Assembly: GCA_900555795.1 (NCBI GenBank)
Contig: USMP01000005.1
Location: 1 to 14,440 of the forward strand
DNA length: 14,440 bases
Source: an uncultured Eubacteriales bacterium
GTDB taxonomy: Bacteria; Bacillota; Clostridia; Oscillospirales; Oscillospiraceae
Direction of reading: 5' to 3'
Position numbers and translations under genes: made by a program. Every line of letters starts with the position of its first letter. The stretch's first letter is position 1. The notes below the pieces were generated by a model. It was not told the DNA's origin. It was given only the letters and a program-made list of their open reading frames with translations, and ran no database searches. Shown here piece by piece: positions 7,203-14,385 of this stretch.

Positions 7203-7397
7203 ATGTCTAAGAAGAACAACCGCATTAACGTCCCTGAGGCCCGGGAGGCCATGGACAAGTTCAAGATGGAGGCCGCTGGCGAGGTTGGCGTCAACCTCAA
7301 GCAGGGCTACAACGGCGATCTGACTTCCCGTGAAGCCGGCTCTGTCGGCGGTCAGATGGTCAAGAAGATGATCGAGTCCTACGAGAAGAGCCTGTAA
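7203..7397 (+). CDS. Alpha/beta-type small acid-soluble spore protein
   Basis: SASPs of this type saturate forespore DNA, shift it towards an A-like form and protect it from UV and chemicals; at germination the GPR protease degrades them. The 64-residue protein has the first family block EAREAMDKFKMEAAGEVGVN (12-31) and the second EAGSVGGQMVKKMIE (44-58). Length is typical for short clostridial members. The start at 7203 follows AAGGAG (7187-7192) at 10 bases; the frame is open to 7041 but upstream residues show no similarity. Oddly, the expected GPR site (T/E-E then F/I-A in Bacillus) reads Met-Glu-Ala-Ala at 22-25. The gene stands alone between two terminators, downstream of dpaAB. Which of several paralogues it is cannot be said. 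Confidence 0.92.
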   Translation: MSKKNNRINVPEAREAMDKFKMEAAGEVGVNLKQGYNGDLTSREAGSVGGQMVKKMIESYEKSL

Positions 7398-7412
7398 AGG
7401 TTCCCACGGGAC

Positions 7413-7448
7413 AAAAGGAGGGACCGGCTGTTGCCGGTCCCTCCTTTT
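7413..7448. terminator. Bidirectional terminator between the SASP and ABC genes
   Basis: A perfect 16-bp inverted repeat (7413-7428 with 7433-7448) with a 4-base loop has an A-run on the left and a T-run on the right, so it can end transcription from both the SASP gene (+) and the exporter operon (-), whose stop is at 7468. Confidence 0.95.
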
Positions 7449-7467
7449 ATACGCAGTTTTTCCTGTT

Positions 7468-9240
7468 TTATTCAAACTGAGCCGCGTACAGCCTGTAGTA
7501 GGCGCCCCGCCCGGCCATCAGCTGGTCATGGGTGCCCTGCTCCACAATGCGTCCCTGGTCGATGACCAGGATCTTGTCCGCGTTTTGGATGGTGGACAGG
7601 CGATGGGCAATGACGAAGCAGGTCTTGTCCGCCATCAGCCGGCGCATGGCCTTTTGGATATGCCGCTCGGTGGTGGTGTCCACGTTGGAGGTGGCCTCAT
7701 CCAGTATCAGCATCCGGGCGTTGTAGAGCATGGCCCGGGCAATAGTTAACAGCTGTTTCTGTCCCTTGGAGATGTTGCCGCCATCCTCACTGATAACGGT
7801 GTCGTAGCCCTGGGGCAGCTGCATGATGTAGGAGTGGATGCGGGCGGCCTTGGCGGCGGCCACCACCTCCTCCATGGTGGCGCCCTCCTTGCCGTAGGCG
7901 ATGTTCTCGTAGATGGTGCCCCGGAAGAGCCAGGTATCCTGCAGCACCATGGCGTAGGCCCGTCGGAGGCTGTCCCGGGTCAGGCGGTACATCCCATGGC
8001 CGTCAACCAGGCACTGCCCCTCATCCGTATCATAAAAGCGCATGAGCAGGTTGATGATGGTGGTTTTTCCTGCTCCGGTGGGACCCACGATGGCAATCAG
8101 CTGGCCGGGCTGGGCCAGCAGGCTGAAGTCCCGCAGAATGGTGCGCCCCGGCAGGTAGCCAAAGGATACGTCGTCCAGTTCCACCTGGCCCTTTACATCC
8201 TCCAGCGGCTCCGCCTCCACCAGGTCCGCCGGCTCCTCCCGGGCGTCCAGCAGGTGAAATACCCGTTCCGCCGCAGCCAGGGCAGAGTAGATCTCATTGG
8301 TAATGTTGGCGATCTCGTTAATGGGGCCGGAAAATTTCCGGGAATACAGGATGAAGGAGGAGATCTGGCCCAGGTCAATGATGCCGCCCAGATACAGGGC
8401 GGAGCCCACCATGCCCACCAGAGCCAGGCCCAGATTGTTGATAAAGCCGATGGTGGGGCCGACCCGCATGGCGGTCTGGGTGGCGGCCCGGTAGGCCTCC
8501 GCCGTCTCCTGGTTGATGGCGTTGAACTTTTCGCTGACGTGGTCCTCATGGGCGTAGGCCAGGATGGTTTTCAGCCCGGAAAACTGCTCCTCCACGAAGC
8601 CGTTCATTTTCCCATACATGGCGGAGCGGCGGGCGAAAAGAGGGCGGGTGATTTTGTTCATCCGCCGGGTATAGAAAATGGCCAGGGGGATGGTCACAAG
8701 GGTGATGCCCATCAGGGGCGGGCTGATAATGGCCATCATGAGAAAGGATCCCGTCACCGTCACCACGCTGGTGAGGATATGGACAATGTCGGTAGAGAGA
8801 CAGGTGCTGATGACGTCGATGTCATAGGAGACACGGCTGATGATGTCGCCGGCCTGGTTCTGGTCAAAGTAGCATACGGGCATGGACAGCAGCTTGCAGA
8901 ATACGTCGTTGCGCATTTTGCGGGCGATGAGCCGTCCGGTGCGCATCATGGAGATGTTCACCACGAAGGTCAGCAGGGAGGACCCCAGGTAGCAGATGAA
9001 CATCCGCTTGGCATAGTAATATACCAGGGTAAAGTTCACGGCTCCCGCCCCGGCGTCAGCCGCCCGGATGGCCTTGCCCGCCATGCTGGGTCCCAGCAGG
9101 TTCAGTACATTGCTCACCAGGACCAGGGCGATAATGCCCAGCAGCGCCGCCTTGTAGTCCATCACGTAGTGGAGAATCCGCCGGAGGGTGCCTTTGGCGT
9201 CCCTGGGCTTCTCCTTTTTGGTGTTTCTATGGGGAGGCAT
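7468..9240 (-). CDS. ABC exporter half-transporter, consensus ATPase subunit
   Basis: This 590-residue protein has a type IV exporter membrane domain (about residues 20-325, six helices) fused to an ATPase domain. ATPase motifs are all canonical except one: Walker A GPTGAGKT (386-393), Q-loop Gln434, Walker B LILDEAT with catalytic Glu515, and switch His546 in VIAHR. The signature reads NISKGQ instead of LSGGQ. With its partner it should form a heterodimeric multidrug/lipid-type exporter of the BmrCD or TM287/288 kind, in which the altered signature faces the partner's degenerate site. The ATG at 9240 was chosen because AAAGGA (9252-9257) is 11 bases upstream; the frame is open to 9624, but that would lie inside the partner gene, and an ATG at 9252 overlaps the ribosome site. 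It starts 16 bases after the partner's stop. Substrate unknown. Confidence 0.93.
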   Translation of the reverse strand: MPPHRNTKKEKPRDAKGTLRRILHYVMDYKAALLGIIALVLVSNVLNLLGPSMAGKAIRAADAGAGAVNFTLVYYYAKRMFICYLGSSLLTFVVNISMMRTGRLIARKMRNDVFCKLLSMPVCYFDQNQAGDIISRVSYDIDVISTCLSTDIVHILTSVVTVTGSFLMMAIISPPLMGITLVTIPLAIFYTRRMNKITRPLFARRSAMYGKMNGFVEEQFSGLKTILAYAHEDHVSEKFNAINQETAEAYRAATQTAMRVGPTIGFINNLGLALVGMVGSALYLGGIIDLGQISSFILYSRKFSGPINEIANITNEIYSALAAAERVFHLLDAREEPADLVEAEPLEDVKGQVELDDVSFGYLPGRTILRDFSLLAQPGQLIAIVGPTGAGKTTIINLLMRFYDTDEGQCLVDGHGMYRLTRDSLRRAYAMVLQDTWLFRGTIYENIAYGKEGATMEEVVAAAKAARIHSYIMQLPQGYDTVISEDGGNISKGQKQLLTIARAMLYNARMLILDEATSNVDTTTERHIQKAMRRLMADKTCFVIAHRLSTIQNADKILVIDQGRIVEQGTHDQLMAGRGAYYRLYAAQFE

Positions 9241-9256
9241 AAGCGGTTCCATCCTT

Positions 9257-11023
9257 TCAGGCCAGCGCGCCCATCTGGGACTGGTAAATGTCCAGATAGA
9301 CGGGACAGGCGTCCAATAGCTGTTCATGGGTGCCGTAGCCGATGACCCGCCCCTCGTCCAGCACCAGAATGCGGTCGGCTCCCAGGATGGAACTGATCCG
9401 CTGGGCGACGATGATAGAGGTGACGCCCTGGTAGTGGGTGCGGATATTCCGGCGCAGGCCGGCGTCGGTCTTATAGTCCAGAGCAGAGGTGGCGTCGTCC
9501 AGCACGAGGATCTCAGGCCGCATGGCCAGGGCCCGGGCGATGAGAATACGCTGCTTCTGCCCGCCGGACAGGTTGGCCCCCTTGATGTCCGCCATATACT
9601 CGTACTGGCCGGGCTTTTCGGCAATGAAATCGGCGGCCATGGCGTCCTCCGCAGCCCGGTGGATGTCCTCCGGGGTCAGATCGCGGCCCAGGGAGATGTT
9701 TTCCGCCAGAGTGTCGGCAAAAATCACGTCGTTCTGAAAGGCCGCGCCGAAGCGGCGGCGGAGTTCGTCCATACCATAGGTGCGTACGTCCCGGCCATCC
9801 ACATACACCCCGCCCTCATCGGCGTCATAAAACCGCATGAGGAGGTTGATAATGGTGGTTTTTCCCGATCCGGTGGCACCGATGATACCCAGGGTTTCGC
9901 CCCGGAACACCTGGAAGCTGACGTCGTCTAAGCACTTCGCCCGCTGTCCCCCCGCGAAGGAGGCGGCGCTGGCCTCCCCCTCGCCGGCGGCGTGGGTAAA
10001 GGAGACGTGGTCAAATTCCAGCAGGGCACCGGAGCCGCTCTGCCGCTCCCTGGTCAGGGGCAGCACCGGCTGGTCCTCACCGGTGTCCAGCACCAGCCCG
10101 ATACGGTCGGCGGAGGCGGAGGCCTTGGACAGCAGCATAAAAATGCGGTTGAAGGCCATAACACCCTGGAGGATCATATTAAAATAGGTGAGAAAGGCCA
10201 GAATAACACCGGGCTTCATAGCCCCCGCGTTGACCCGGTTGGCCCCCACAATAACCACCAGGATCAGCCCCAGATTCAGACACATCTGCACCGAGGGGCC
10301 TGGAATAGCCATGACAATGCTGGCTTTCAGATCGCTGCTGGTAAGATCCTCGTTGGCCTGGCGGAAGCGGCGCTCCTCAAAGTCCCGCTTGGACAGGGCC
10401 TTCACCACCCGGATGCCGGTGATATTCTCCCGCATAACCCGCACAATGGTGTCCAGCTTCCGCTGGACGTTGTCGTACAGCGGGATGCCACGGCGGGAGA
10501 CCATAGTGACGGCTACGATCATCAGCGGCGCCATGATGCACAAAATGGAGGCCAGGGCCACATCCATGGCCAGGGTGATCACAATGCCCCCCACCAGCAT
10601 CATGGGGGCTTTAATGCCAATGGTCTGGATGGAGGTCATAAAGTTCTGCACATTGTAGGAGTCCGAGGTCATGCGGGAGATCAGGGACGGAAGGCCGAAG
10701 GCGTCCGTCTGGTGGCCGGAGAGGTGAGCGGTGCGGACAAAGAGCTCCTGCCGCAGCTGCCGGATGCACTCCTTTGATACCCCGATGGCGCTGCGATTGG
10801 CTGCAATATTCAGCTGCCGTACCGCCACGGCAATGGCAATCATGGCCAGGCCCCACAGAAATACCGGCGGCAGAAGGCCCCTGGGCACCACGTGGTCAAT
10901 GATATAATCCAGAACGAAGGGAATCAGGAGTTCTCCCATGGCAGCCATGGCCTTGAGCGTCATACTCAGGCTGATCTGCCTTACATGGGGGCGCATGTAG
11001 CGGAATATCAGCTTCAAATGCAT
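9257..11023 (-). CDS. ABC exporter half-transporter, degenerate ATPase subunit
   Basis: First gene of the exporter operon, 588 residues: membrane domain (about 15-310) plus ATPase. Walker A GATGSGKT (382-389) and signature LSGGQ (485-489) are intact, but Walker B reads ILVLDDAT with Asp510 in place of the catalytic Glu, and the switch His is Gln541 (VAQR). Both changes are the known hallmark of the non-hydrolysing site in heterodimeric exporters, complementary to the intact Glu/His and altered signature of the downstream subunit. An extra charged, Ala/Gly-rich insertion (about 345-362) precedes Walker A. ATG 11023 was chosen, with GGAAAG 9 bases upstream; a TTG at 11038 is in frame but lies over the ribosome site. 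Preceded by a perfect sigma-A promoter with a palindrome. No regulator gene adjoins. Export of drugs or lipids is a family-level guess. Confidence 0.93.
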   Translation of the reverse strand: MHLKLIFRYMRPHVRQISLSMTLKAMAAMGELLIPFVLDYIIDHVVPRGLLPPVFLWGLAMIAIAVAVRQLNIAANRSAIGVSKECIRQLRQELFVRTAHLSGHQTDAFGLPSLISRMTSDSYNVQNFMTSIQTIGIKAPMMLVGGIVITLAMDVALASILCIMAPLMIVAVTMVSRRGIPLYDNVQRKLDTIVRVMRENITGIRVVKALSKRDFEERRFRQANEDLTSSDLKASIVMAIPGPSVQMCLNLGLILVVIVGANRVNAGAMKPGVILAFLTYFNMILQGVMAFNRIFMLLSKASASADRIGLVLDTGEDQPVLPLTRERQSGSGALLEFDHVSFTHAAGEGEASAASFAGGQRAKCLDDVSFQVFRGETLGIIGATGSGKTTIINLLMRFYDADEGGVYVDGRDVRTYGMDELRRRFGAAFQNDVIFADTLAENISLGRDLTPEDIHRAAEDAMAADFIAEKPGQYEYMADIKGANLSGGQKQRILIARALAMRPEILVLDDATSALDYKTDAGLRRNIRTHYQGVTSIIVAQRISSILGADRILVLDEGRVIGYGTHEQLLDACPVYLDIYQSQMGALA

Positions 11024-11049
11024 CCTCTCTCTTTCCAAATATAGCCACT

Positions 11050-11077
11050 ATTATACGCCCTTCTGAAAGGATGTCAA
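11050..11077 (-). promoter_or_regulatory. Consensus sigma-A promoter of the ABC exporter operon
   Basis: On the minus strand, TTGACA (11077-11072) and TATAAT (11055-11050) are both perfect, 16 bases apart. The start point should be near 11043, giving a leader of about 20 bases. Such a strong promoter suggests the operon is either highly expressed or held down by a repressor. Confidence 0.88.
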
Positions 11078-11087
11078 GGCACCTTGA
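11074..11087. promoter_or_regulatory. Candidate operator overlapping the exporter -35 box
   Basis: TCAAGG-CA-CCTTGA is a perfect 6-2-6 palindrome covering four of the six -35 bases of the exporter promoter. The location is ideal for a repressor of the MarR/TetR/GntR type, but no regulator gene lies nearby. A looser dyad (GGCACCT at 11078-11084, AGGCGCC at 11106-11112) spans the neighbouring sequence. Confidence 0.4.
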
Positions 11088-11115
11088 AGAAAATTCTTTT
11101 TCAGGAGGCGCCTCT

Positions 11116-11143
11116 TTGCAAAGTAAAAAAAATGTGGTATGAT
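11116..11143 (+). promoter_or_regulatory. Extended -10 promoter for the HD/DUF5662 genes
   Basis: TTGCAA (11116-11121), 16 bases, TATGAT (11138-11143) preceded by TGG (extended -10). The leader would be about 135 bases and includes a hairpin (11189-11194 with 11203-11208, 6 bp). This promoter diverges from the exporter promoter about 60 bases away. Confidence 0.6.
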
Positions 11144-11286
11144 AACTGCAACGCGGCTGTCATCGGCTTGTGGAAAAGTATCGCAGAGTTTGCGCCTGCA
11201 GACGCAAAAAGAGTAAAATCAGTTATCCTATAAGCGACAGTTGACGCCGTCGGTGGACAGGCCGAAGGGAGACGGGAGGTAGCGGT

Positions 11287-11946
11287 ATGGTCACGTATGA
11301 GGCACTGCGGAAAAACGCGGATATCAACACCTATATTACCAGGGCGGATGAGTCTCTCTCCGCCCTTGGATTTACGGAGCACAGCTTTCCCCATGTCTGC
11401 CGGGTGGCGGAAGTAGCGGGGGAGATCCTGGAGATTTTGGGCTATGACAGCCACCAGATTGAACTGGCCAGGGTTGCCGCCTATCTCCACGATATCGGCA
11501 ACCTGGTCAACCGGGTGGATCACTCCCAAAGCGGCGCGGTCATGGCCTTCCGCATTCTGGACCACATGGATATGGCCGCCGCTGATATTGCCACCGTAGT
11601 GACCGCCATTGGAAACCACGATGAGGGCACCGGCGTGCCTGTGAACGCGGTGGCGGCGGCTCTGATCCTGGCGGATAAGTCCGACGTGCGCCGCAACCGG
11701 GTCCGCAACCGTGATATCGCCACTTTTGATATCCACGACCGGGTGAACTACTCCGTGGAGCACAGCCAGCTGCGGGTGCTGACAGAGGAGCGGGTGGCCC
11801 GGCTGGAACTGGCGGTGGATACCCATTTCAGTTCTGTGATGGACTTTTTTGAGATCTTTATGAAGCGGATGCTCCTCTGCCGCCGGGCGGCGGAGCGGCT
11901 GGGCCTCCGCTTCCAGCTGACCATCAATGGTCAGCAGCTGATTTAG
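11287..11946 (+). CDS. HD-domain phosphohydrolase-like protein
   Basis: The 219-residue protein has the residues of an HD-superfamily metal phosphohydrolase: His36 (SFPHVCRV), His68-Asp69 (AAYLHDIGN), His111-Asp112 (IGNHDEG) and Asp130 (LILADKSDVRRNR). These support metal binding and phosphomonoesterase or phosphodiesterase activity on a nucleotide-like substrate, which cannot be specified. The C-terminal 70 residues (from about 150) are without a recognised domain. GGAGGT at 11275-11280, 6 bases before the ATG, sets the start. DUF5662 follows 8 bases after the stop, so the two are an operon. No signal peptide or membrane segment is evident, so the protein should be cytoplasmic. Confidence 0.88.
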   Translation: MVTYEALRKNADINTYITRADESLSALGFTEHSFPHVCRVAEVAGEILEILGYDSHQIELARVAAYLHDIGNLVNRVDHSQSGAVMAFRILDHMDMAAADIATVVTAIGNHDEGTGVPVNAVAAALILADKSDVRRNRVRNRDIATFDIHDRVNYSVEHSQLRVLTEERVARLELAVDTHFSSVMDFFEIFMKRMLLCRRAAERLGLRFQLTINGQQLI

Positions 11947-11954
11947 AGGAGGCG

Positions 11955-12497
11955 ATGGCGTTGGCAAATGGGTGGGGGCACTTTAAGACCATTACGGCCC
12001 ACAAGCTGCTGGTCATGCGCTACTGCTTCCGGGTGGGCCTCTACCGCCAGGGCCTGCTCCATGATCTGAGCAAGTACGGCCCCACGGAGTTTCGGGTGGG
12101 GGCAAAATATTACCAGGGCAACCGCAGCCCTAACGAGGCCGAGCGGCTGGAGACCGGTGTCTCCTCCGCCTGGCTGCACCATAAGGGGCGCAACAAGCAC
12201 CATCTGGAGTACTGGATTGACTATGATCCCAGCCAGAACGGCCGCATGGGCGGTATGGAAATGCCGGTGAACTATGTGGTGGAGATGTTCTGCGACCGGG
12301 TGGCTGCCAGCCGCATCTACCAGAAGGAGAAGTACACCGACGCCTCTCCGTGGCTGTACTATGATCACTCCCGGGACCACTATATGATCCATCCCAACAC
12401 CGCCGCGCTGCTGGAGCGCCTGCTGCTCCTGCTGCGGGACCAGGGAGAGGAGCGCACGCTGGAGTATATCCGGCGGGAGGTGCTGGGCCGGGGCTGA
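11955..12497 (+). CDS. DUF5662 family protein
   Basis: The 180-residue protein matches DUF5662, widespread in gut Clostridia: WGHFKTITAHKLLVMRYCFR near the start, GLYRQGLLHDLSKYGPTEF (28-46), WLHHKGRNKHHLEYW (73-87) and a late YYDHSRDHYMIHP (135-147). The HD pair (His36-Asp37) and the His-His and Asn-Lys-His-His clusters look like metal ligands and resemble HD phosphohydrolases, but no function is established, so an enzymatic role is inference. AGGAGG at 11947-11952 is only 2 bases from the ATG at 11955; a TTG at 11961 (8 bases) may be the true start, removing two residues. It is co-transcribed with the HD gene. No clear terminator lies between it and pyk. Confidence 0.88.
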   Translation: MALANGWGHFKTITAHKLLVMRYCFRVGLYRQGLLHDLSKYGPTEFRVGAKYYQGNRSPNEAERLETGVSSAWLHHKGRNKHHLEYWIDYDPSQNGRMGGMEMPVNYVVEMFCDRVAASRIYQKEKYTDASPWLYYDHSRDHYMIHPNTAALLERLLLLLRDQGEERTLEYIRREVLGRG

Positions 12498-12636
12498 GGC
12501 CGGAGATCTCAGGCGCCTTGTCTCAGTCCGCACATCTGGAGGCGGCGTACTGGCGTCCGCTTTGGAGGGGAAAACCAGCGGTCTTGGATGTACTGTTGTT
12601 TTGGGGATTTCTTACGGGCTCTTTACATTCCGCCGC

Positions 12637-12665
12637 TTTACATCTTCCGGGGAATGCACTATACT
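12637..12665 (+). promoter_or_regulatory. Sigma-A promoter of pyk
   Basis: TTTACA (12637-12642) and TATACT (12660-12665) are 17 bases apart, each 5 of 6 to consensus, with a predicted leader of about 29 bases. The -35 box is part of a direct repeat CTTTACAT at 12621-12628 and 12636-12643 (15-base step). Confidence 0.75.
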
Positions 12666-12700
12666 GGTTGTGACCAAATATGGAAAGGACGCTGGAAAAT

Positions 12701-14113
12701 ATGCGGAAAACTAAGATTGTTTGTACCATCGGGCCGGCTAGCGATAACGAGGAAACGCTGGAAAAGATGTGTCTGGCGGGGATGAATGTAGCCCGCCTGA
12801 ATTTTTCCCACGGGACTCACGCTGAGCAGCAGGCAAAGATGGATTTGATTAAGCGGGTGCGGGAAAAGCTGAATCTGCCTATCGCCATTATGCTGGATAC
12901 CAAGGGTCCCGAGTACCGGATCCGTACCTTTGAGAATGGCAGCATCGTGCTGAGGGAGGGGGACAGCTTCACCTTCACCACGGAGCAGGTAGTCGGCAAC
13001 CAGGAGCGGGTGTCCGTCAGCTATCCGGGCCTTATTGAGGACCTCTCTGTGGGGGACAATATTCTCCTGAACAACGGCCTTCTGGTGTTCAAGGTGGAGG
13101 CCCTGACGGATACGGAGGCCAGGTGCCGGGTGCTGGTGGGGGGCGAAACCTCCAACAACAAGTCCATGAGTTTTCCCAACAAGGTGATGAATCAGGCCTA
13201 CCTCAGCGAGCAGGACAAAGCGGATCTGTTGCTGGGACTGGAGAACGATGTGGACTATATCGCCTGCTCCTTTGTCTCCCGGAAACAGGATATTTTGGAT
13301 ATCAAGGCATTTTTGGCCCAGCACACGGATAAGCCCATCGGCATCATTGCAAAGATCGAAAACCAGGCCGGCATCGACAACATCCAGGAGATCTGCCAGG
13401 TTTGTGACGGGGTAATGGTAGCCCGGGGCGACCTGGGGGTGGAGGTGCCCTTTGAAAAACTCCCTGCCATTCAGAAGATGCTGATCAATACCTGCCGGGA
13501 ACTGGGCAAGCGCAGCATTACCGCCACAGAGATGCTGGAATCCATGATCTATAATCCCCGTCCCACCCGGGCGGAGATATCTGACGTGGCCAACGCCGTC
13601 TATGACGGCACCAGCGCCGTCATGCTCTCCGGGGAAACCGCCGCCGGCAAGCACCCGGTGGAGGCGGTGGCCACCATGGCCCGGATTGTGGAGCATACCG
13701 AGGGGGACATCCACTACGACAAGCGGTTCTGGAAGACGGAGTTCCCCATCCATAATACAGTGGACGCCATCTCCCACGCAACCTGCGCCATGTCCATTGA
13801 CCTGGGCGCCAAGGCCATTGTAGCCTGCTCCCTGTCGGGACGGACGGTACGTATGGTGTCACGGTTCCGTCCCCCTGTGGATATTCTGGGCATTACCACA
13901 AATGAGCGGACTTGGCGGATGCTGAGCCTCAGCTGGGGGGTGCTGCCCATGATGTGCGAGGAGGTGCCCTCCAGCGATGTACTGTTTTATACTGCGAAGA
14001 AGGCCGCCAAGGAGCGGCTCAGCCTGTCGGCTGGGGACGAGGTCATCATCACCGCTGGCCTCATTAACGGAAAACCCGGCACCACAAACCTTTTGAAGGT
14101 GGAGACCATCTAA
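12701..14113 (+). CDS. pyk: Pyruvate kinase
   Basis: Pyruvate kinase transfers the phosphate of phosphoenolpyruvate to ADP in the last step of glycolysis, in the cytoplasm. The 470-residue protein starts MRKTKIVCTIGPAS and contains RLNFSHG (33-38), MLDTKGPEYR (64-73), IIAKIENQAGID with the catalytic Lys218, VMVARGDLGVE (ADP/PEP loop), and the NPRPTRAEISDVANAVYDGT and SGETAAGKHPVEAV signatures. The C-terminal regulatory domain is present, but the extra PEP-utilising domain of Bacillus Pyk (about 585 residues) is absent. The PEYR (usually PEIR) and FPNKVMNQAYLS stretches fit a clostridial variant. The ATG at 12701 gives the classic N-terminus, with AAAGGA (12684-12689) 11 bases upstream; the frame is open from an ATG at 12680. 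It is monocistronic with its own promoter. Confidence 0.96.
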   Translation: MRKTKIVCTIGPASDNEETLEKMCLAGMNVARLNFSHGTHAEQQAKMDLIKRVREKLNLPIAIMLDTKGPEYRIRTFENGSIVLREGDSFTFTTEQVVGNQERVSVSYPGLIEDLSVGDNILLNNGLLVFKVEALTDTEARCRVLVGGETSNNKSMSFPNKVMNQAYLSEQDKADLLLGLENDVDYIACSFVSRKQDILDIKAFLAQHTDKPIGIIAKIENQAGIDNIQEICQVCDGVMVARGDLGVEVPFEKLPAIQKMLINTCRELGKRSITATEMLESMIYNPRPTRAEISDVANAVYDGTSAVMLSGETAAGKHPVEAVATMARIVEHTEGDIHYDKRFWKTEFPIHNTVDAISHATCAMSIDLGAKAIVACSLSGRTVRMVSRFRPPVDILGITTNERTWRMLSLSWGVLPMMCEEVPSSDVLFYTAKKAAKERLSLSAGDEVIITAGLINGKPGTTNLLKVETI

Positions 14114-14165
14114 AAAACAGCGGAGAGGGATAGAATTCAGACTTTTGTAACAAAGGATGCTGGTT

Positions 14166-14195
14166 TTGTTAACAACATTCCCGTATTATCATACT
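14166..14195 (+). promoter_or_regulatory. Weak promoter-like sequence after pyk
   Basis: TTGTTA (14166-14171) and CATACT (14190-14195) are 18 bases apart, 4 of 6 each. The first box lies in a perfect palindrome TTGTTAACAA (14166-14175). A transcript from here would run only about 85 bases to the terminator at 14247-14286. The whole 14114-14385 gap is AT-rich and otherwise shows only this, the terminator and the tRNA promoter. Confidence 0.22.
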
Positions 14196-14246
14196 TGCAA
14201 GAGACAATAACTTCTTTTCATCCAATCCTCCATACCATAAAGAGAG

Positions 14247-14286
14247 ACCAGAGAGCCGTTCCGCAGCGGTTCTCTGGTTTTTCTTT
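14247..14286 (+). terminator. Rho-independent terminator downstream of pyk
   Basis: A 12-bp stem (14247-14258 with 14267-14278, one G-T pair) with an 8-base loop is followed by TTTTTCTTT. It is 133 bases after the pyk stop and isolates the tRNA gene. Confidence 0.88.
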
Positions 14287-14333
14287 GCCCAGGCCGGAGA
14301 CCAAAAAAATTTTTGAAAAAATGGAATTTCCTC

Positions 14334-14362
14334 TTGCATTTTTCAAAAAGCTGTGGTAACAT
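14334..14362 (+). promoter_or_regulatory. Promoter of the tRNA-Arg gene
   Basis: TTGCAT (14334-14339), 17 bases, TAACAT (14357-14362) preceded by TGG (extended -10), with the start point expected around 14369, 17 bases before the tRNA. Upstream A/T tracts (14303-14320) could act as an UP element. An inverted repeat (14313-14320 with 14339-14346) overlaps the -35 box. Confidence 0.6.
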
Positions 14363-14385
14363 AACAAAGCTGTCTGAGAGGACAT

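Noticed and set aside
7834..9345. A 503-codon plus-strand open frame opposite the ABC exporter genes
   Set aside because: It lies antisense to well-conserved ABC motifs, its composition is dominated by Gly/His/Asp/Gln typical of mirrored GC-rich coding DNA, and it resembles no family.
9241..9624. N-terminal extension of the second ABC subunit
   Set aside because: The frame is open by chance inside the partner gene; the extra residues are not ABC-like, and a ribosome site fits the start at 9240.
9992..10777. Plus-strand open frame of 261 codons opposite the first ABC gene
   Set aside because: Antisense shadow of the membrane domain and Walker A region; no ribosome binding site or recognisable protein.
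14166..14175. TTGTTAACAA as a Rex redox-regulator site
   Set aside because: The known clostridial Rex site has two TTGTTAA-type arms separated by about four bases; here the arms abut and the site follows rather than precedes pyk.
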